Shown here: in pieces, positions 1 through 11,620 of the stretch | Layout of the letters: each line of letters begins with the position of its first letter | Position numbering within the stretch: position 1 is the first letter of the stretch | Assembly: GCA_963971575.1 (NCBI GenBank) | Contig: OZ020611.1 | Location: 226,106,260-226,170,259 of the forward strand | From: Liopterus haemorrhoidalis | Lineage: Eukaryota > Arthropoda > Insecta > Coleoptera > Dytiscidae | Length of the DNA: 64,000 bases | Reading direction: 5' to 3' | Notes under the pieces: model-generated | Told to the model about the DNA's origin: nothing | The model's input: only the letters and a program-made list of their open reading frames with translations | Databases searched by the model: none | Program-made: the position numbers and the translations under genes

Positions 1-64
1 ATCGGTGGAGACGTTACTCCCTCTCTTGGAAGCAGTATCGGAACTGGAGCTGTCTTTAGATCAG

Positions 65-870
65 TGGTCACCAAATTTTTTAACCGTCAACCACTTCTAA
101 AATTAGCCCACAGCCGGATTAAAAACAATTAAGTGACAACCGGGATGAGGGAGAAGAAATCCGAAATTTTCAAGTTATGACCAGAGCGGAGGAATCCAAA
201 ATATTCAAATGAAGACCAGAGAGAATCCAAAATTTTAAAGGTATGATCGGAGGAGAGGAATCCAAGTTTTTCAAGTGCAGGTCAAGGGGAATCGAAATAT
301 AAAGTTATGACAAGAGGGGAGAAATCCTAAATTTTCAAGTGAAGACCGGTGAAATCCAAAATTATCAAGCGAAGACTGGTGGAATCTAAAATTTTCAAGT
401 TATTACCGGAGGGGAAGAATCACAAATTTTCAAGTTATGATCGGAGGAGAGGAATCCAAATGTTTCAAGTTAAGACCAGGGGAATCCAAATTTCAAGTTA
501 TGACAGGAGGGGAGTAATCCAACATTTTCAAGTGAAGACCAGTGAAATCCAAAATTTTTAAGTGAAGATCGGTGATATCCAAAATTTTTAAGGTATGGTC
601 GGAGGAGAGGAATCCAAATTTTTCAAGTGAAGACCAGGGGGAATCAAAATTTCATGTTATGACAGGAGGGGAGAAATCCAAAATTTTCAAGTGAAGACCA
701 GGGGAATCCATAATTTTCAAGGTATGACCGGGGGGGGGGGAGAATCCGAAATTTTCAAGTGACCAGGGAGTATCCAAAAGGAGAGCTTATTGAAATTTTT
801 CATTTGATAACTGAGGGAGAATCAAAGTGTTTAAATGATGACCAGGGGTCGAGAATTCAATAGTTTCAAA
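65..870. repeat. minisatellite of alternating ~30- and ~34-bp units
   Basis: From about 150 to 780 the sequence is a degenerate tandem array in which two related units alternate: AATCCAAAATTTTCAAG followed by TGAAGACCAGGGG, and the same start followed by TTATGACCGGAGGGGAG. It becomes more degenerate to about 870. The ORF at 349-561 is simply this repeat translated. A CAGTGGTCACCAAA motif at 65, like a hAT-type terminus, precedes it, but no partner end or target duplication was found. The core TCCAAAAT..CAAGTGAAGACC resembles the minisatellite inside the elements at 21727, 51400 and 62041. Confidence 0.75.
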
Positions 871-1274
871 TGATGACTAGAGACGAGGAGAAAGCAAAGG
901 ACCAGAGAATAGCAAATGTGCCACAGCCTGTTTTTGGAGCTGTACCTCATCGACCCTCGAACAATAATGGTCCACCTGTTTTCCATCGATCTCCGAACTC
1001 AAATCGACCCTTAGCAATGTTTTATCGACCCCTGGGGTTCCAAATCGATCACTTTGAAGATACTTGCTTTAGATGGTTGATTACAAGTTTCTGAATGTTA
1101 TCCCCAGTACCAAAACGACAGGTTTTGAGGTGGATTTAAATTCTTGTGTAGAAGAAAAAGTCACGCGGACTTAGATCGAGAGTATGGGAGCTACGGAACC
1201 ACAGAAGCCTCGCTTAAAACTCGGTTACAGAGAGTATAATATCTATATAACAAGGAATGTTGCCATGATGCAGC
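871..1274. other. non-coding stretch with repeated ATCGACCC words
   Basis: The words ATCGACCC, ATCGATCT and ATCGATCA recur between 945 and 1050. They may be subterminal repeats of another degraded DNA transposon. No terminus, target duplication or credible coding exon was found. Confidence 0.35.
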
Positions 1275-1458
1275 ATATAGGCGGTTTCTTTGGTTTATGC
1301 GGAACTATATTTTCAAATATAGTAACTTCTACCGATTTATTGAAGCTTTTGATTATTTTGTTTAAGAAAAGCTTACTTCAATATATAAAAAATTGGTGTC
1401 AACTTAAGAAAATTTAAATTCCATTTAGTTCCGCTTAAAGGTTTGGAATAGCCTATAT
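1275..1458. mobile_element. MITE family A, copy 1
   Basis: About 184 bp bounded by imperfect inverted repeats. The left end has TATAGGC then GGTTTATGCGGAACTA; the right end, read in complement, has TATAGGC then TTTAAGCGGAACTA. Internal words (TTGAAGCTTTTGAT, CTTCAATATATAAAAAA) recur in the copies at 17410 and 27835. No coding capacity. Confidence 0.6.
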
Positions 1459-2015
1459 ACAACAGTCAGCAATCTCGGGCCGAAGATGCATTATTCTATT
1501 CGTGAGTCTTTCGAAGACGGCGTAGCAGTAATTCTGGTTAAATGTCTGTCTTTGGAATACAGATTTTTTATACAAAATCCTCACTGTCGAAAAACAATGA
1601 GCATGGATTTGATTTTAGATTTGCTCGTACTTCATTTCTTAGGGCGGAAAAAATTTGAACTTGTTTTGAACATAGGGGAGGGATGCCTGTTTGGTGTGTC
1701 TTCTCTAAAGTGTCACTAGTTCAGGAGAAACGGTATATTAGCTGTATTACTTTTTACATTCCTTTTATATGCAACAAAAACCAGAATAATACCCAGGATA
1801 AGTTTCTAAAATATACAGCGTTAAACCAAAAAGTTTTTAACAAGGCTATTCTAATATTTGGTAAATGAGGCTTCCCTTCTTCTTAAAATTATGTTCAGAA
1901 TACTACTATTAGGTGAATGACCGAAAAACTGTATTTTAAAAATGGTTGTTTTTGATACGATGGCAAGAAATGATGTCCCAAGGCATCCACCACGAATGAT
2001 GGATTATTCGGTCCT

Positions 2016-2090
2016 TCTGTTGACCTCCTTCACTTACTAAATACCTGCAAGACCCAGAAATGTATGAACCACACATCACATCAATTCTGT
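2016..2090. repeat. terminal fragment of the tRNA-bearing repeat family, upstream of the exon
   Basis: Contains TGTTGACCTCCTTCACTTAC then TAAATACCTGCAAGACCC, matching the end of the 1-kb repeats at 14521, 54484 and 60084. It lies about 70 bp upstream of the unc-5 exon acceptor. Similar fragments occur at about 31215, 32140, 33900, 45480 and 52430. Confidence 0.6.
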
Positions 2091-2161
2091 GTTGTATTTT
2101 TTCAAAGAAAATAACTATAAATATTTGTATCAATCACTAAATGAATTTATTTTCGTTTCAG

Positions 2162-2440
2162 ATTTGAAGAAGCAGTTCGAAATGCCTCCAATTTCCACTC
2201 GGGTAGAACTCGGTCAGCAAACAGAACTTCGTTGTGTTCCTCCGGAGGGTTTACCAACCCCCAGAGTATACTGGCTTAGAGGTGGAACACCTCTACAGAC
2301 TGATACCACAATGCTGGTCACCAGTGAGGGACACCTTCTACTGGGTCAAGCCAGAGAGAGGGACACTGGCAATTACACATGTGTTGCCGAGAATTTAGCC
2401 GCGAGAAGATTGGCTACACCTGCTCAGATTGTTGTTTATG
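2162..2440 (+). CDS. unc-5: unc-5-type netrin receptor, internal exon (second Ig domain)
   Basis: Single internal exon of 279 bases (93 codons). It follows a pyrimidine-rich tract ending TTTCGTTTCAG and is followed by the donor GTGAGT. Both boundaries fall after the first codon base (phase 1), typical of Ig-domain exons. The product is one I-set Ig domain: cysteines at about residues 25 and 74 form the expected disulfide, Trp38 sits in VYWLRGG, and DTGNYTCVAEN is the F-strand motif. The PPEGLPTPRVYWLR and LLLGQAR context matches Ig2 of UNC-5 netrin receptors better than a generic Ig protein. UNC-5 is a single-pass neuronal guidance receptor whose Ig domains bind netrin and whose cytoplasmic ZU5, UPA and death domains signal repulsion or apoptosis. 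The Ig1 and thrombospondin exons are not seen here. The family call is from recognition of the protein, not a search. Confidence 0.9.
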
Positions 2441-3641
2441 GTGAGTACCTTTTGATAATTTGTTTTTTTTTTCTATAATTGCAGGCTGATTTTATACGTA
2501 CAATTCAGATTTTTAAAGAAATCAGTGACAAATTAATGAAACCACAGCTAACTTATATAATTTTGTCTCGCACATGCCTTGCAAGCATGAGTGCCTTTGA
2601 CTTGTTTATATCATTGAATTCAGAATAAAATACTTTTTCGAATAAGCAAAAAACAGTTGTATGTTCCCATTTAAAACAAGAAAGTTTCATGACGTATTTT
2701 GAGAATCACTTGTTGGATCAAAAAATTGCTTCGCATGTTGGTATTATTTTATAAAATGGCTATTGTTGTCTGATTTAACCAGCCTTGTAATTCTTATCGG
2801 TCTTGAGGTAGCACTAGTAGACAAATTAAATAAATACTGTATATGCTTTGCTGGCATCGAACAGTAAAATCAGTATACAATAATCATAATAATAATATGT
2901 TTTCGGTAATACGTGAAGACCTACATTTTAAATTGTTTATTAATACAGAAAGAGCCGCATCAAATGTATAAAAGAGTCGCAAGTGGCTCGAGAGCCACAG
3001 TTTCGCTACAGTTGTTATGTTATATACCTTTTATCTATAAAAAATGCCTTAATAAAAACGGTATATTAAAGATTTTGTCTGTATAGTGTTATATTTATAC
3101 CATACCGCTAACATCTCTAACATCTCTCTAAATATTATCGGTAACTGGCGTTGGTGACCGTCATCTTGTTAAACTGCCGGACATCCGCACCTTAAAGGAA
3201 GTAATTTGCACAACAAATGCTGGCCTGTGAACATTATAGAACATTTTTAGATTGAAGATAAATTTTTAATAAATTTAAGTACATTTTACACGCCAGATCA
3301 AATTCTTTAACTTTTCACTTGTTTTTATGACTGGAAATATCTTCCTGTTTGTCCAGCCTTTATTCAGTAAATGAAAAGAACCAGTATACGTTTTGTCTAG
3401 TACTTTACACCGATTCTACTGACAACCATAGTTTTGATTTTTTTATATATTTATTTTAATATTTATTTTCTTCAGTTCTTCATGATATAATTTCTGGTTA
3501 AAATTAGTAAATGTAAATATAAAGGAAAATGCCTCTTTTCAAGTCCGGTCTAATTGCGATGGCACCATTGTAGCTACTCCACTTGTTTCTCTTCATTTTC
3601 TGCTATTATTGTAATATCATGCGCTTCACTTATTTCAAATA
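2441..3641 (+). other. intron sequence after the unc-5 exon, with a hAT-like relic
   Basis: AT-rich and without a recognisable exon. Around 2948-3005 (AAGTGGCTCGAGAGCCACAG) it resembles, in inverse orientation, the hAT-type element at 35697-35901, suggesting a decayed fragment of that family. Nothing else was identified. Confidence 0.5.
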
Positions 3642-4804
3642 CAGGTAGGTCTCGTTTTACGCCGGTGTTACGTTCCGGCGTAAAACAAATCGGCGCAAAA
3701 AGAGTCCAAAATGCGAAATTCCAGAGACGGATTGACTTCAAATCTACATTTCATTGAAGTATTTTTGTCTTGATATTTCAACGATTTTAAATATATTTGC
3801 AAGTGTTTTGTATGAATACCACGAATTTCAAAACTTTGTTTTCAGAGACGGACCTATATAAATTTTATTAAAATGAATTAGATATAAATGAAGCAAATAA
3901 ATATTTATTCTTTTGTGCTATATAAATACAATACAACGATATGATTTAACAACAAACTTACAACTAACAAAACTAACAACAAAAAATTAATAATAATTTA
4001 ACATAAAGAAAAATATGATATAGAAAAAAAATAGGATAATTATATTAAAAAAATATATTGTACAAAATTATTTTTCTGTGAATTTTCTCGGAGGAGCTCT
4101 GCATACGGTTCCAAAGCTGCAACACTCCTCTTTACTTGCATACTGCGTGCAATATCATTATCGAGCTCACAAAGTTTTTCAGTAAGGATGTCTGTGTTTG
4201 TCAAAATTCGTTCTAAAGCATTCTTCATGATGGTTGTAACAGTCGATGGAGGTAAATTGAGGTCCCTACAAACTTTTGGACGTGTTTCTCCATCTAGCAT
4301 TCTTTTAATCACCTCCATTTTCTCTTGGTTTGTAATGGATCTTCGTTTTTTCTTAGCATTTAATTTAGGTGGTTTATTTTCCTTGTTAGAAGACATGGTT
4401 TGTGAAAAATTTATCTAATTTAAAAAAAATTTAATCACCTATAAATTAAAAAATACATTACATTATACATAATATATACTACACTATACATAATACAATA
4501 AATTATTACTTACAAACAACAAATTAAATTTACCTTAAGGAAAATTAAATTTGGTAGACGTAAAAATTTACATAATATATTCTATATAATAACTGCAATA
4601 AACTCAATGTGCTGAATGCAACCCTGTACTGGCAAAATATTACTAAGCAATGATGTACTTTATAAACTGCGCGTGCGTAAAACCTCAGAACATCCCCGCT
4701 TCGACCATAGATTCGGCGGCGACGTCGAAACACGACTCGGGCGTTCAAGCGGCGTTATTTCGAGACCGGCGTAAATAAAACCGGCGCAAAATGAGTCCTA
4801 CCTG
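3642..4804 (-). mobile_element. pogo/Tigger-type DNA transposon, internally deleted
   Basis: 1163 bp flanked by TA on both sides (3640-3641 and 4805-4806). The imperfect 25-bp terminal inverted repeats start CAGGTAGG and continue to CGCCGGT, with about three mismatches. The CAG start and TA duplication fit pogo/Tigger elements. The left end has an extra internal hairpin (GTTTTACGCCGG / CCGGCGTAAAAC). The only coding content is the minus-strand DNA-binding ORF; the DDE catalytic region is absent. Confidence 0.8.
4040..4396 (-). CDS. pogo/Tigger N-terminal DNA-binding domain, stand-alone ORF
   Basis: 118-residue ORF beginning MSSNKENKPPKLNAKKKRR, a basic leader, followed at residues ~19-60 by a CENP-B/pogo-type psq helix-turn-helix (TNQEKMEVIKRML, RPKVCRDLNLPPSTVTTIM). 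In the family this domain binds transposon ends. Intact transposases continue to about 450-550 residues with a second HTH and a DDD catalytic core. Here the frame ends after FVQYIFLI, so the protein would bind DNA but not cut it. No stop interrupts the domain. Expression and function are unknown; it could simply be the remnant left by an internal deletion. Confidence 0.65.
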   Translation of the reverse strand: MSSNKENKPPKLNAKKKRRSITNQEKMEVIKRMLDGETRPKVCRDLNLPPSTVTTIMKNALERILTNTDILTEKLCELDNDIARSMQVKRSVAALEPYAELLRENSQKNNFVQYIFLI

Positions 4805-5094
4805 TACTTTTATCGGGTTTACATCCAATGCCAATGGTATGGCTATATCTTCTTTTGCGTTATCTTTATAGAATTCTACACGATAGTAAAGAGTAACTTA
4901 AGATACACCCTTCTCTTAACCCTTTTTTTGGTATCGAATTTCGCAGATTTTTCATTCTATGTGAGAACATAGTTCTATATTCCATCGTACATGCTTTTTA
5001 ATACCTTGTACTGGTACGCAATATCTTATCAAAAATCCTTGTAACCAGACATTTTTCATCCGTCTAACTTGGAGCCAACACATCAACATCAAAC

Positions 5095-5480
5095 TGCAAT
5101 AAGCATACACCAGACTTCGTCAATTATACCCCCTATTAAATAGAAATTCCGCCCTTAAAACAAAGTGTGTACTTCTATTATATAAATCTCTCATAAAACC
5201 TTTAGTACTTTACGGCTGTGAAGTGTGGAGAAACACCTCTAAAACAATTCTAAACAACGTGCAAGTGCTCCAAAATAAAATCCTAATAATTGGTGTAATT
5301 GCCTCTTTGTTTATTAGAAACGAACAATTGCATAATGAACTCCTAATATCGTCAATATCCACCCAAGTCAAAAAACAAACTCAATGTTTTCTAGAAAGCT
5401 TAAACAACTCTGTGCTGTAGACTACAAAAAAGATTGAAGCGACGGTTACCCCAAGATCTCTGCTCACATTTTTCTGACAG
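5095..5480 (+). pseudogene. jockey-type LINE reverse transcriptase, C-terminal fragment
   Basis: Read with one or two frame changes, the + strand gives LRQLYPLLNRNSALKTK, then LLYKSLIKPLVLYGCEVW, VQVLQNKIL and RNEQLHNELLISSI. This is the thumb/C-terminal part of jockey-clade reverse transcriptases. The longest open piece is 5223-5420. Endonuclease, the FADD catalytic motif and the 3' tail are not seen, so this is a short dead fragment. Confidence 0.7.
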
Positions 5481-6923
5481 AAAATTAGCTCTAAATCTAA
5501 TTAATATTATATTTTTAATAATTATATTTTATAACCTATATTTAAATTAGGGAAGTTATGTAATCCCCACATAAGGAATAAGAACCATTGTTAACACCTA
5601 TAACCCTGCTATGAATAACAAATGTATTTGTTGAATCGGTAATAGGCGATTATAAAAAGAAGACACTTTTCGAATTTCGGAATTTTTTGGAGTACAGTAA
5701 TAACTGCGACTTTTCAATTCATTCAACAATTCATATCGCTAAGATTGGTCACTGTCGTATATTTGGGGATGTTTTTCATATAAATAGTGTTTCGGTTGTG
5801 GGAACATAATTGGTACTAAATGTTAATTAATTTGTACAAGCAAAGGTTTATTTTAAAGATAAAAGTACAATCTAGTGTGTCCCTGAGGTGAAATTTGAAA
5901 TTTTTCTTTATTTACTGAGCAACAGTGTTGTGAAGTTAGATAAAGTTTAGCTTACTGTAAAATTGAAAATTGAAAATCAAACAAAATTTTTACAAATTAA
6001 AAAAAAAAAAAAAACTAATTATATTTTATCTAATTCTATAGCCAAAACAAATGCATGTTTATCTTGTAAAACTTAGCTACATCACCCTCTTAGTCTAATT
6101 GATATTTTGTGGAAAATATAAACGACTGTGAAGAAACTAGGCAGTTAAAATAGGATAATGTGGCAGTATTTAAAATAAAAAATAAAAAATAATAGGTTCC
6201 CAACGCCTAGATAGGCGTATAAGGGACAGAGAAGGTAAAATAAACCGAAATAATAACCGAGCAGTATTAACCTAACCTTAACTGAATATTTTTTCCCTGC
6301 CAAATGCTACTGCCCAAAATGTTTTTTACTTCCTAAACATATTATTGTACATAAAAACCATACAGAAGTAATCTGATGTCAACATTTGCACTGTTACTTG
6401 TAAACATGAAACTTAAATCGATATCAGATGAAAAAATATTGTTTAATCTTTCAGAATTGACATTTTAATATTCCTAACACATGAAAAATGTTGGCTCTAT
6501 TCCAAAAATAACTTCAAATATGACATAAGTTTATGTATCACATCTAATAATATTCAAATTTATCATAATATGCATTACAAAATGTATCAACATCCTGTTT
6601 TTCAGGAATCAAACCACAGCGCCATGTAAACATACCCAGAAGTCGCCATTGCATCATTTATCATTAATGCACAAGATGCAAAGCAATGAGATCATTTTAG
6701 CCACTATCAAAGATTTTAGTTCTTTTATCTTTTAATGGCAGCACTACAAACGATACAGGCTGCAGATGTAAAGAGCTGTAAAATTGGTTATAAAATTAAA
6801 ACAGATGATTCGATTTAAGCTAGTGAACTACTTAGAGGTTTAGTGATATGGCAACCAAAAATAGGACCATAGAATGAAGTATACTTGTCGAGAATCGTGA
6901 TGCCGATCGATGGACCCGGTAAA
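5481..6923. other. intronic AT-rich stretch, no gene seen
   Basis: No domain, RNA gene or bounded mobile element was recognised. It contains an A-run around 6000-6014 and simple AT-rich sequence. Confidence 0.6.
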
Positions 6924-7449
6924 TAGGGTTTGACGGTTTTTCAAACCCGCTTTTTAAAAACCGGTTTTTAAAATTAATTTGTCACATTCGAAAACCGGTT
7001 TTTAAATTACGAAACCGGTTTTAAAGAATTCAAATTATTATGTAAAAATAAATTTTTAACGTATTTTATTTGATTTGCTATTCATTCTATGCAACGGACA
7101 GCAGACACATTTTTTCAACAGTGGACATTTTGTTTTTTAAAATCCTATTTCCTTAGGAAAAAGTAAAATAAGTGAAATAAATATAAATATTGTTCGTAAT
7201 TTAAAATTTTTGCTTTTAAAAGTTTTCGTTGTTCTGTGTAAGTTATGTGTAATTCATTTTTTTTTTTATATTTTGACTTTTACTTTGATATTGATTTTGT
7301 TTTTTGTTATTTTATATAAATTAAATAAAATATTTCTCCCTATTCTATTTTTTTTTACGAAAATTCGACAACCAGTTAAAACCGGTTTTTTTGGAAATTT
7401 GGAATTCTAAAACCGGTTTAACAAAAAGTCGGTTTTTGTATAAACCCTA
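6924..7449. mobile_element. hAT-type MITE with AAACCGGTTT subterminal words
   Basis: 526 bp with inverted termini TAGGGTTTGACGG and, in complement, TAGGGTTTATAC. It is flanked by a perfect 8-bp duplication CCGGTAAA (6916-6923 and 7450-7457). At least five copies of AAACCGGTTT lie near the ends, the usual place for transposase binding. The ORF at 7210-7410 is low-complexity T-rich sequence and not a gene. Confidence 0.85.
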
Positions 7450-7794
7450 CCGGTAAAAAAATATTATATATGTATATCTGAAATAATGACACTGAACATT
7501 TCCTTCAAATAGTGTATTTATATTGATACTGGATGTAACATTTTGTTCTGCAAGGCAGCACTCATCAGCAACAAGTGACTCACTTGATGTTTTATCTTTG
7601 TCTGTTATATTTAATATATTCACATAAAATTATGTGCTTTTTTGCATTTGCGCCACGTCCCCAAAGCCAGAGCAGACAAACTGAAACAGAAAAATATTTA
7701 TTTCTCACTCTCCGAACGAATAAAAACTGTGGCTTTACAAATCGCTTGCTTTCAATGTCATTGTCAAGTAAATCTCGGACTATAGAAACCAGTG

Positions 7795-7915
7795 TTGCAG
7801 GTTGCAGTGCTTAATCGGCCGATGATCGGTAACAGGCTATATCAGGCATTTTGTCGATTAATTGATATCGGCATTTTGGCCAATTAACCAGCCATTCTTA
7901 TTTTTACCGACCGCC
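7795..7915. mobile_element. hAT-like terminus with ATCGGCCGAT words
   Basis: CAGTGCTTAATCGGCCGATG and further ATCGG/CCGAT words look like one end of a hAT-type element. A similar sequence lies at 40678-40770. The opposite end and duplication were not found. Confidence 0.35.
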
Positions 7916-7929
7916 AACATATATAAGGG

Positions 7930-8205
7930 AGGTATTGTGATTATACCGATTTTGACATTTCGAGATTTCGATTTCTCCACGAATTGAGGTCCCTATATTA
8001 CGTTTTGACTATTTTTAGCATGATGTCTGTCGGTCTGTCCGTCTGTCCATCTGTCCGTCGGTCCGTCTGTCCGTCTGTCCGTATGTCCGTCTGTCCGTCT
8101 GTCTGTCTATCCGTCCGTCCGTCTGTCTGTGTATACGTGCAGAGCAAATTCGGCTGAAAGGATTTTTATGAAACTTCATATTTAAACTTTTGACATCAAG
8201 CACAT
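7930..8205 (-). repeat. (GACA)n-bearing repeat family C, copy 1
   Basis: In complement this matches 29400-29790 and 37100-37650: AAGCTTAAATATGAAGT-type sequence, a TTTAGCCG.ATTTGC block, a (CAGA)n tract (8029-8131), then ATCATGCTAAAAATAGTC and a CGAAATGTCAAAATCGGTA end. The conserved context shows the microsatellite moved as part of a larger repeat. The minus ORF at 8015-8203 is microsatellite translation. Confidence 0.7.
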
Positions 8206-9428
8206 TTGTGGGTATTCATCGGCGCTTGCAGCATCCGCCGCGCTGTCTAAAACAGCGTGACAGTATCTAATGTGAGACTACGCTGGATAAGAAAAGTAAA
8301 TATTATATTTTCTTACTAGTGGGCTGCATTAAATCGTTCGGCGGGTCGCTGGTTTTATATGATTTAATGGAAATACATATAGAAAATATTTTGCTGCAAT
8401 TTAAGGAGTTTCTTTTATGGGTGGCCCACGATTTCATTTTTCGTCACATGACCAATATGTGATAACTGAAAAAGGTGTCCTAGGGTTATACCTAAAAAAT
8501 CCTAAAAACATCACAGTTCTCTATCACCCGACTATCAACAACCTAACCATAGAGTGAAAATTTAAATTTCACTGACTTTAAAGCCACCCCTTAATTTAAA
8601 ATCATATAAATTACAATTATCTTAACCGAGAAATTTGCAAACACACATTTTCTCAACCCATTAATTTCGCTATCTAGGAAAAAGATTAACTTTTTTTCCA
8701 CTTACAACATAAAATCCGCGTGTAAAGCCAGTGAAAATCTTCTATTTCAGTCACTATTAAATGGTGCGAGAGCACTTGTTTCCGCTTTATTTCTGTAGAT
8801 GTCAGCCGATATGTTCAACAATAACATGTGAGAAATAAGGTACGAACTAGAGTCATCTAACGGAAATGGGCCGAACACCGATTACTATTTTTTACACTGA
8901 TAAAATATATCTTTCGATTGGCCAGGATGTGGTTTGCTTCAGTTGGTACGGCTCGCTTTATTTACACCATAAATTTCAGAGGCTTCTGTTGCAATTTCAG
9001 ATAATATGAGACATTTTTAGATGACATATCAACAAGAGTTGAGTATTTATTGTCAGTTTTATTCTACGAAAACATATTACCGAAATTATTTTCTAAAGTG
9101 TGGTTTACACGCTACGACGTTTTACTTGATCAGTGACAGGAGAAAATTTCGTCTATAATCTCATCGTAATCAATAGTTTGGTAAACATTTTGATTCATTA
9201 TTTGTGTAGTCAGAGCTTTCATTTATTTTTTTTTAAAACTAAATTTAAACAATTTGCGAATATTTGTCACAATAATATTTAAATAATGATATCTCAGCGA
9301 TTTTTCAGTTTTTCTAAGTCTTCATTAAATTAATAAGAAATATGTTTATAAATTGATTCATTTCAGAAATATATTTCTCACTATTAACAATTTGTTACTT
9401 GATTTATAAAAATTTCAGTATTCTAAAT
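8206..9428. other. intronic stretch, no gene seen
   Basis: No exon or RNA gene recognised. The part from about 9170 resembles the repeat fragments at 32250-32460 and 36000-36250 (for example AATTTGCGAA followed by TTGTCACAATA). Confidence 0.5.
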
Positions 9429-10920
9429 CAGAGGTTTTTAAACTTATGTAGTCCGAGGAACCCCTCTTGAACATCCTTTTTTTGCGGATCCCATCCTACC
9501 CTAGGCATTTTACGTCGTTCTTGAGACTTAAGGGGGGGGGGGGTATGGTTATTTTTGCATTTTTTAAGCATATTTTTAAGAAAGAATTGTGGAAATCTGG
9601 TAAAGGTAAGCTAAATGGGTGAAAGTCTATCTTAAAGAACAACACTTGAAGAGTATTGCGTTAAATTTTTATTGAAAAATATTGAAAAATGAGCCATTGA
9701 CGTCATTTTTTAGTAAACACTCCAAAAAGTTGATTTGCGGTGTACACGATATCTAGTGACACAATCATCTGAAACATATAATTCAAAAAATTTTGGTTAG
9801 TTTAAAAGTTTCTTCAGGTAGTGACGTCGAGTTTTTTTTATTAAATTGAGTTTTAAATTTTTGGTACGACTTTAAAGTCAAGAAATCGAAAAAAAAACGT
9901 AAAAAATCGTGTTTGGTAATCGGAAAAATGGTTATAAAAAAAAATATTCAAAATAAAAGCAAAAACTCAACGTCACTACCTAGTAAAATGATTTATAAAG
10001 AAGTGTGCAAAATTTCAGAAAGATCCATTCATTAGTTTTTGATGTACACCGCATCAAAAAAAGCTATTTTTCAGAAAATGCGTTTGTAATACACGTGTAT
10101 AACTGCTCAAAAATAATATACCGGTACAACACACATATATAGCTTATATACAAGTATATTTCAATATATGTATCAAAGATATTCGTCACGAGTCCCCTCT
10201 CTAAGAGTATAAAGCAGCTGATATCGATATTAAAGCCACATGCGCATAAAAGCGATACAACGCCACATACATACGATAGGCGCGAAAAAACAAATAATAG
10301 GTACTAGTATTAAAATGAGTTTATCTCAGTCAATTTGGCTCCGATTAACTTGAAATTTTAATGGGATACTCTTGAAGATATATACAATTGTATAAGATAT
10401 ATAGTGAATTGTGAAGATATATAAAAATACCATACCCCCCCCCTTAATTTCTGGCTCAGTAATCTCATAGGCACTACGTTATAATAAATATTGGTAAAAA
10501 TGTTTCGCTGGTTATTTTAATAAATGGTCTTGCGCATTTATAGAGATGAACATTTTCATTAGCATTACGAATAAAAAACATAAAATGAATAAAAATAGTA
10601 GTAAAAAGAATTAGAAAAGTTACAAATTATAATACGTTAAGCTCATACAAACATTTCTTGGTCAAATATTGGTCAAAATAGATCTTATTATAATATGTTT
10701 TCTGAAAATAATTTGCAGTTGAATAAAAATAATTAAATTTTTCCTAATTATTGTTTAGTTATGTCAGTAACTAGTTAGGTAACAACAAATACAAAAAGTC
10801 CTGACCGTGTAGGATTTTTATTAAATGAGTTATTTGAATAAAAGCGAAAAGTTGGGAGATGTAAAGTTAATGTCAAAATTGTTTTGCGGCTACGCGGACC
10901 TCCTAGTTTAAGAACCGCTG
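9429..10920. mobile_element. hAT-type element carrying a nested TTAA element
   Basis: Termini CAGAGGTTTTTAAACT and, in complement, CAGCGGTTCTTAAACT, with 14 of 16 positions equal. The flanking 8-bp duplication is TTCTAAAT (9421-9428) and CTCTAAAT (10921-10928), one mismatch. No transposase is present. About 0.9 kb of the interior belongs to the insert at 9532-10443. Confidence 0.8.
9532..10443. mobile_element. G-run-terminated element flanked by TTAA
   Basis: Begins with 12 G followed by TATGGT and ends with ACCATA followed by nine C, flanked by TTAA (9528-9531 and 10444-10447). TTAA suggests piggyBac-type integration, though the G-run terminus is atypical and the palindromic site leaves the exact boundary uncertain. 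No protein motif was seen inside. It interrupts the hAT element at 9429-10920. Confidence 0.6.
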
Positions 10921-10928
10921 CTCTAAAT

Positions 10929-11620
10929 AACTTATGCCTGTTTGATACCTTAAAAACAAAAAACTAAAATAATTCAAACAGTAGGTTGAATCATGACGTA
11001 TAATAGTAAGTGAAGCTTACACATAAACTCGATTCTCAGCTGTTATTTATTTTTATATTTTTTTTTATTATATTTTTAATTTCAAAAGAAGACACACTAC
11101 TGTAGTCATAAATATAAAAAAAAATACATAATTTAACCATAAATTAAAAATAATTTTGTCAAAATACACAAAGTTTGCAGAAATTCCTTTCATACGTTTC
11201 CAGTTCAGATCAATTTACAATACTTTTTTCCGATTTTCCGACTTTTTTCCAATTTTCTTAATTTTTTTCCGATTTTTGGCTGAACCCCTTTGGGTTATAG
11301 TGTCCGGGACAGTATTTTTTCTGATATATTTTTTTGAAAAAAAACTATCAATTAAAATAAAGACATTTAAAAAAACATCATTCTGTTCATTAATCTAAGC
11401 CTTAAGAGCTTTCGTTTGATACCACACAATAAAATTTAAAAACATAATAATTTATTTAAACGAAAATATCCATATTTTTCGAAAAACTAATCGGATCAAA
11501 AATTCCTGTTGAACTATTCCGGTTGCTATCAATTTACATTATTGAATATTTTTTACAGATTTTTATTATTAAACCTTCTGGGAAATACAGTGAGCGATAA
11601 AAGTGTTTTGACGAATTTTT
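10929..11620. repeat. fragment of the long repeat family related to 33970-34250 and 36000-36900
   Basis: Shared blocks include TTTGATACCTTAAAAACAAA, AACTAAAATAATTCAAACAG, a CATAATTTAACCATAAATT block, the TTTCATACGTTTCCAGTTCA block and TCCGGTTGCTATCAATTTAC. Ends are not defined. Confidence 0.5.

Noticed and set aside
349..561. 70-codon frame in the minisatellite
   Set aside because: The protein is a direct translation of the tandem DNA repeat, with repeated GIQ..SYDRR units, and the array accounts for it.
65..3160. A single hAT element from CAGTGGTCACC at 65 to TTGGTGACC near 3155
   Set aside because: The ends agree poorly, no 8-bp duplication is found, and the span would include the unc-5 exon.
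11156..11398. 80-codon frame resembling a membrane protein
   Set aside because: Phenylalanine-rich translation of T-runs in a dispersed repeat.
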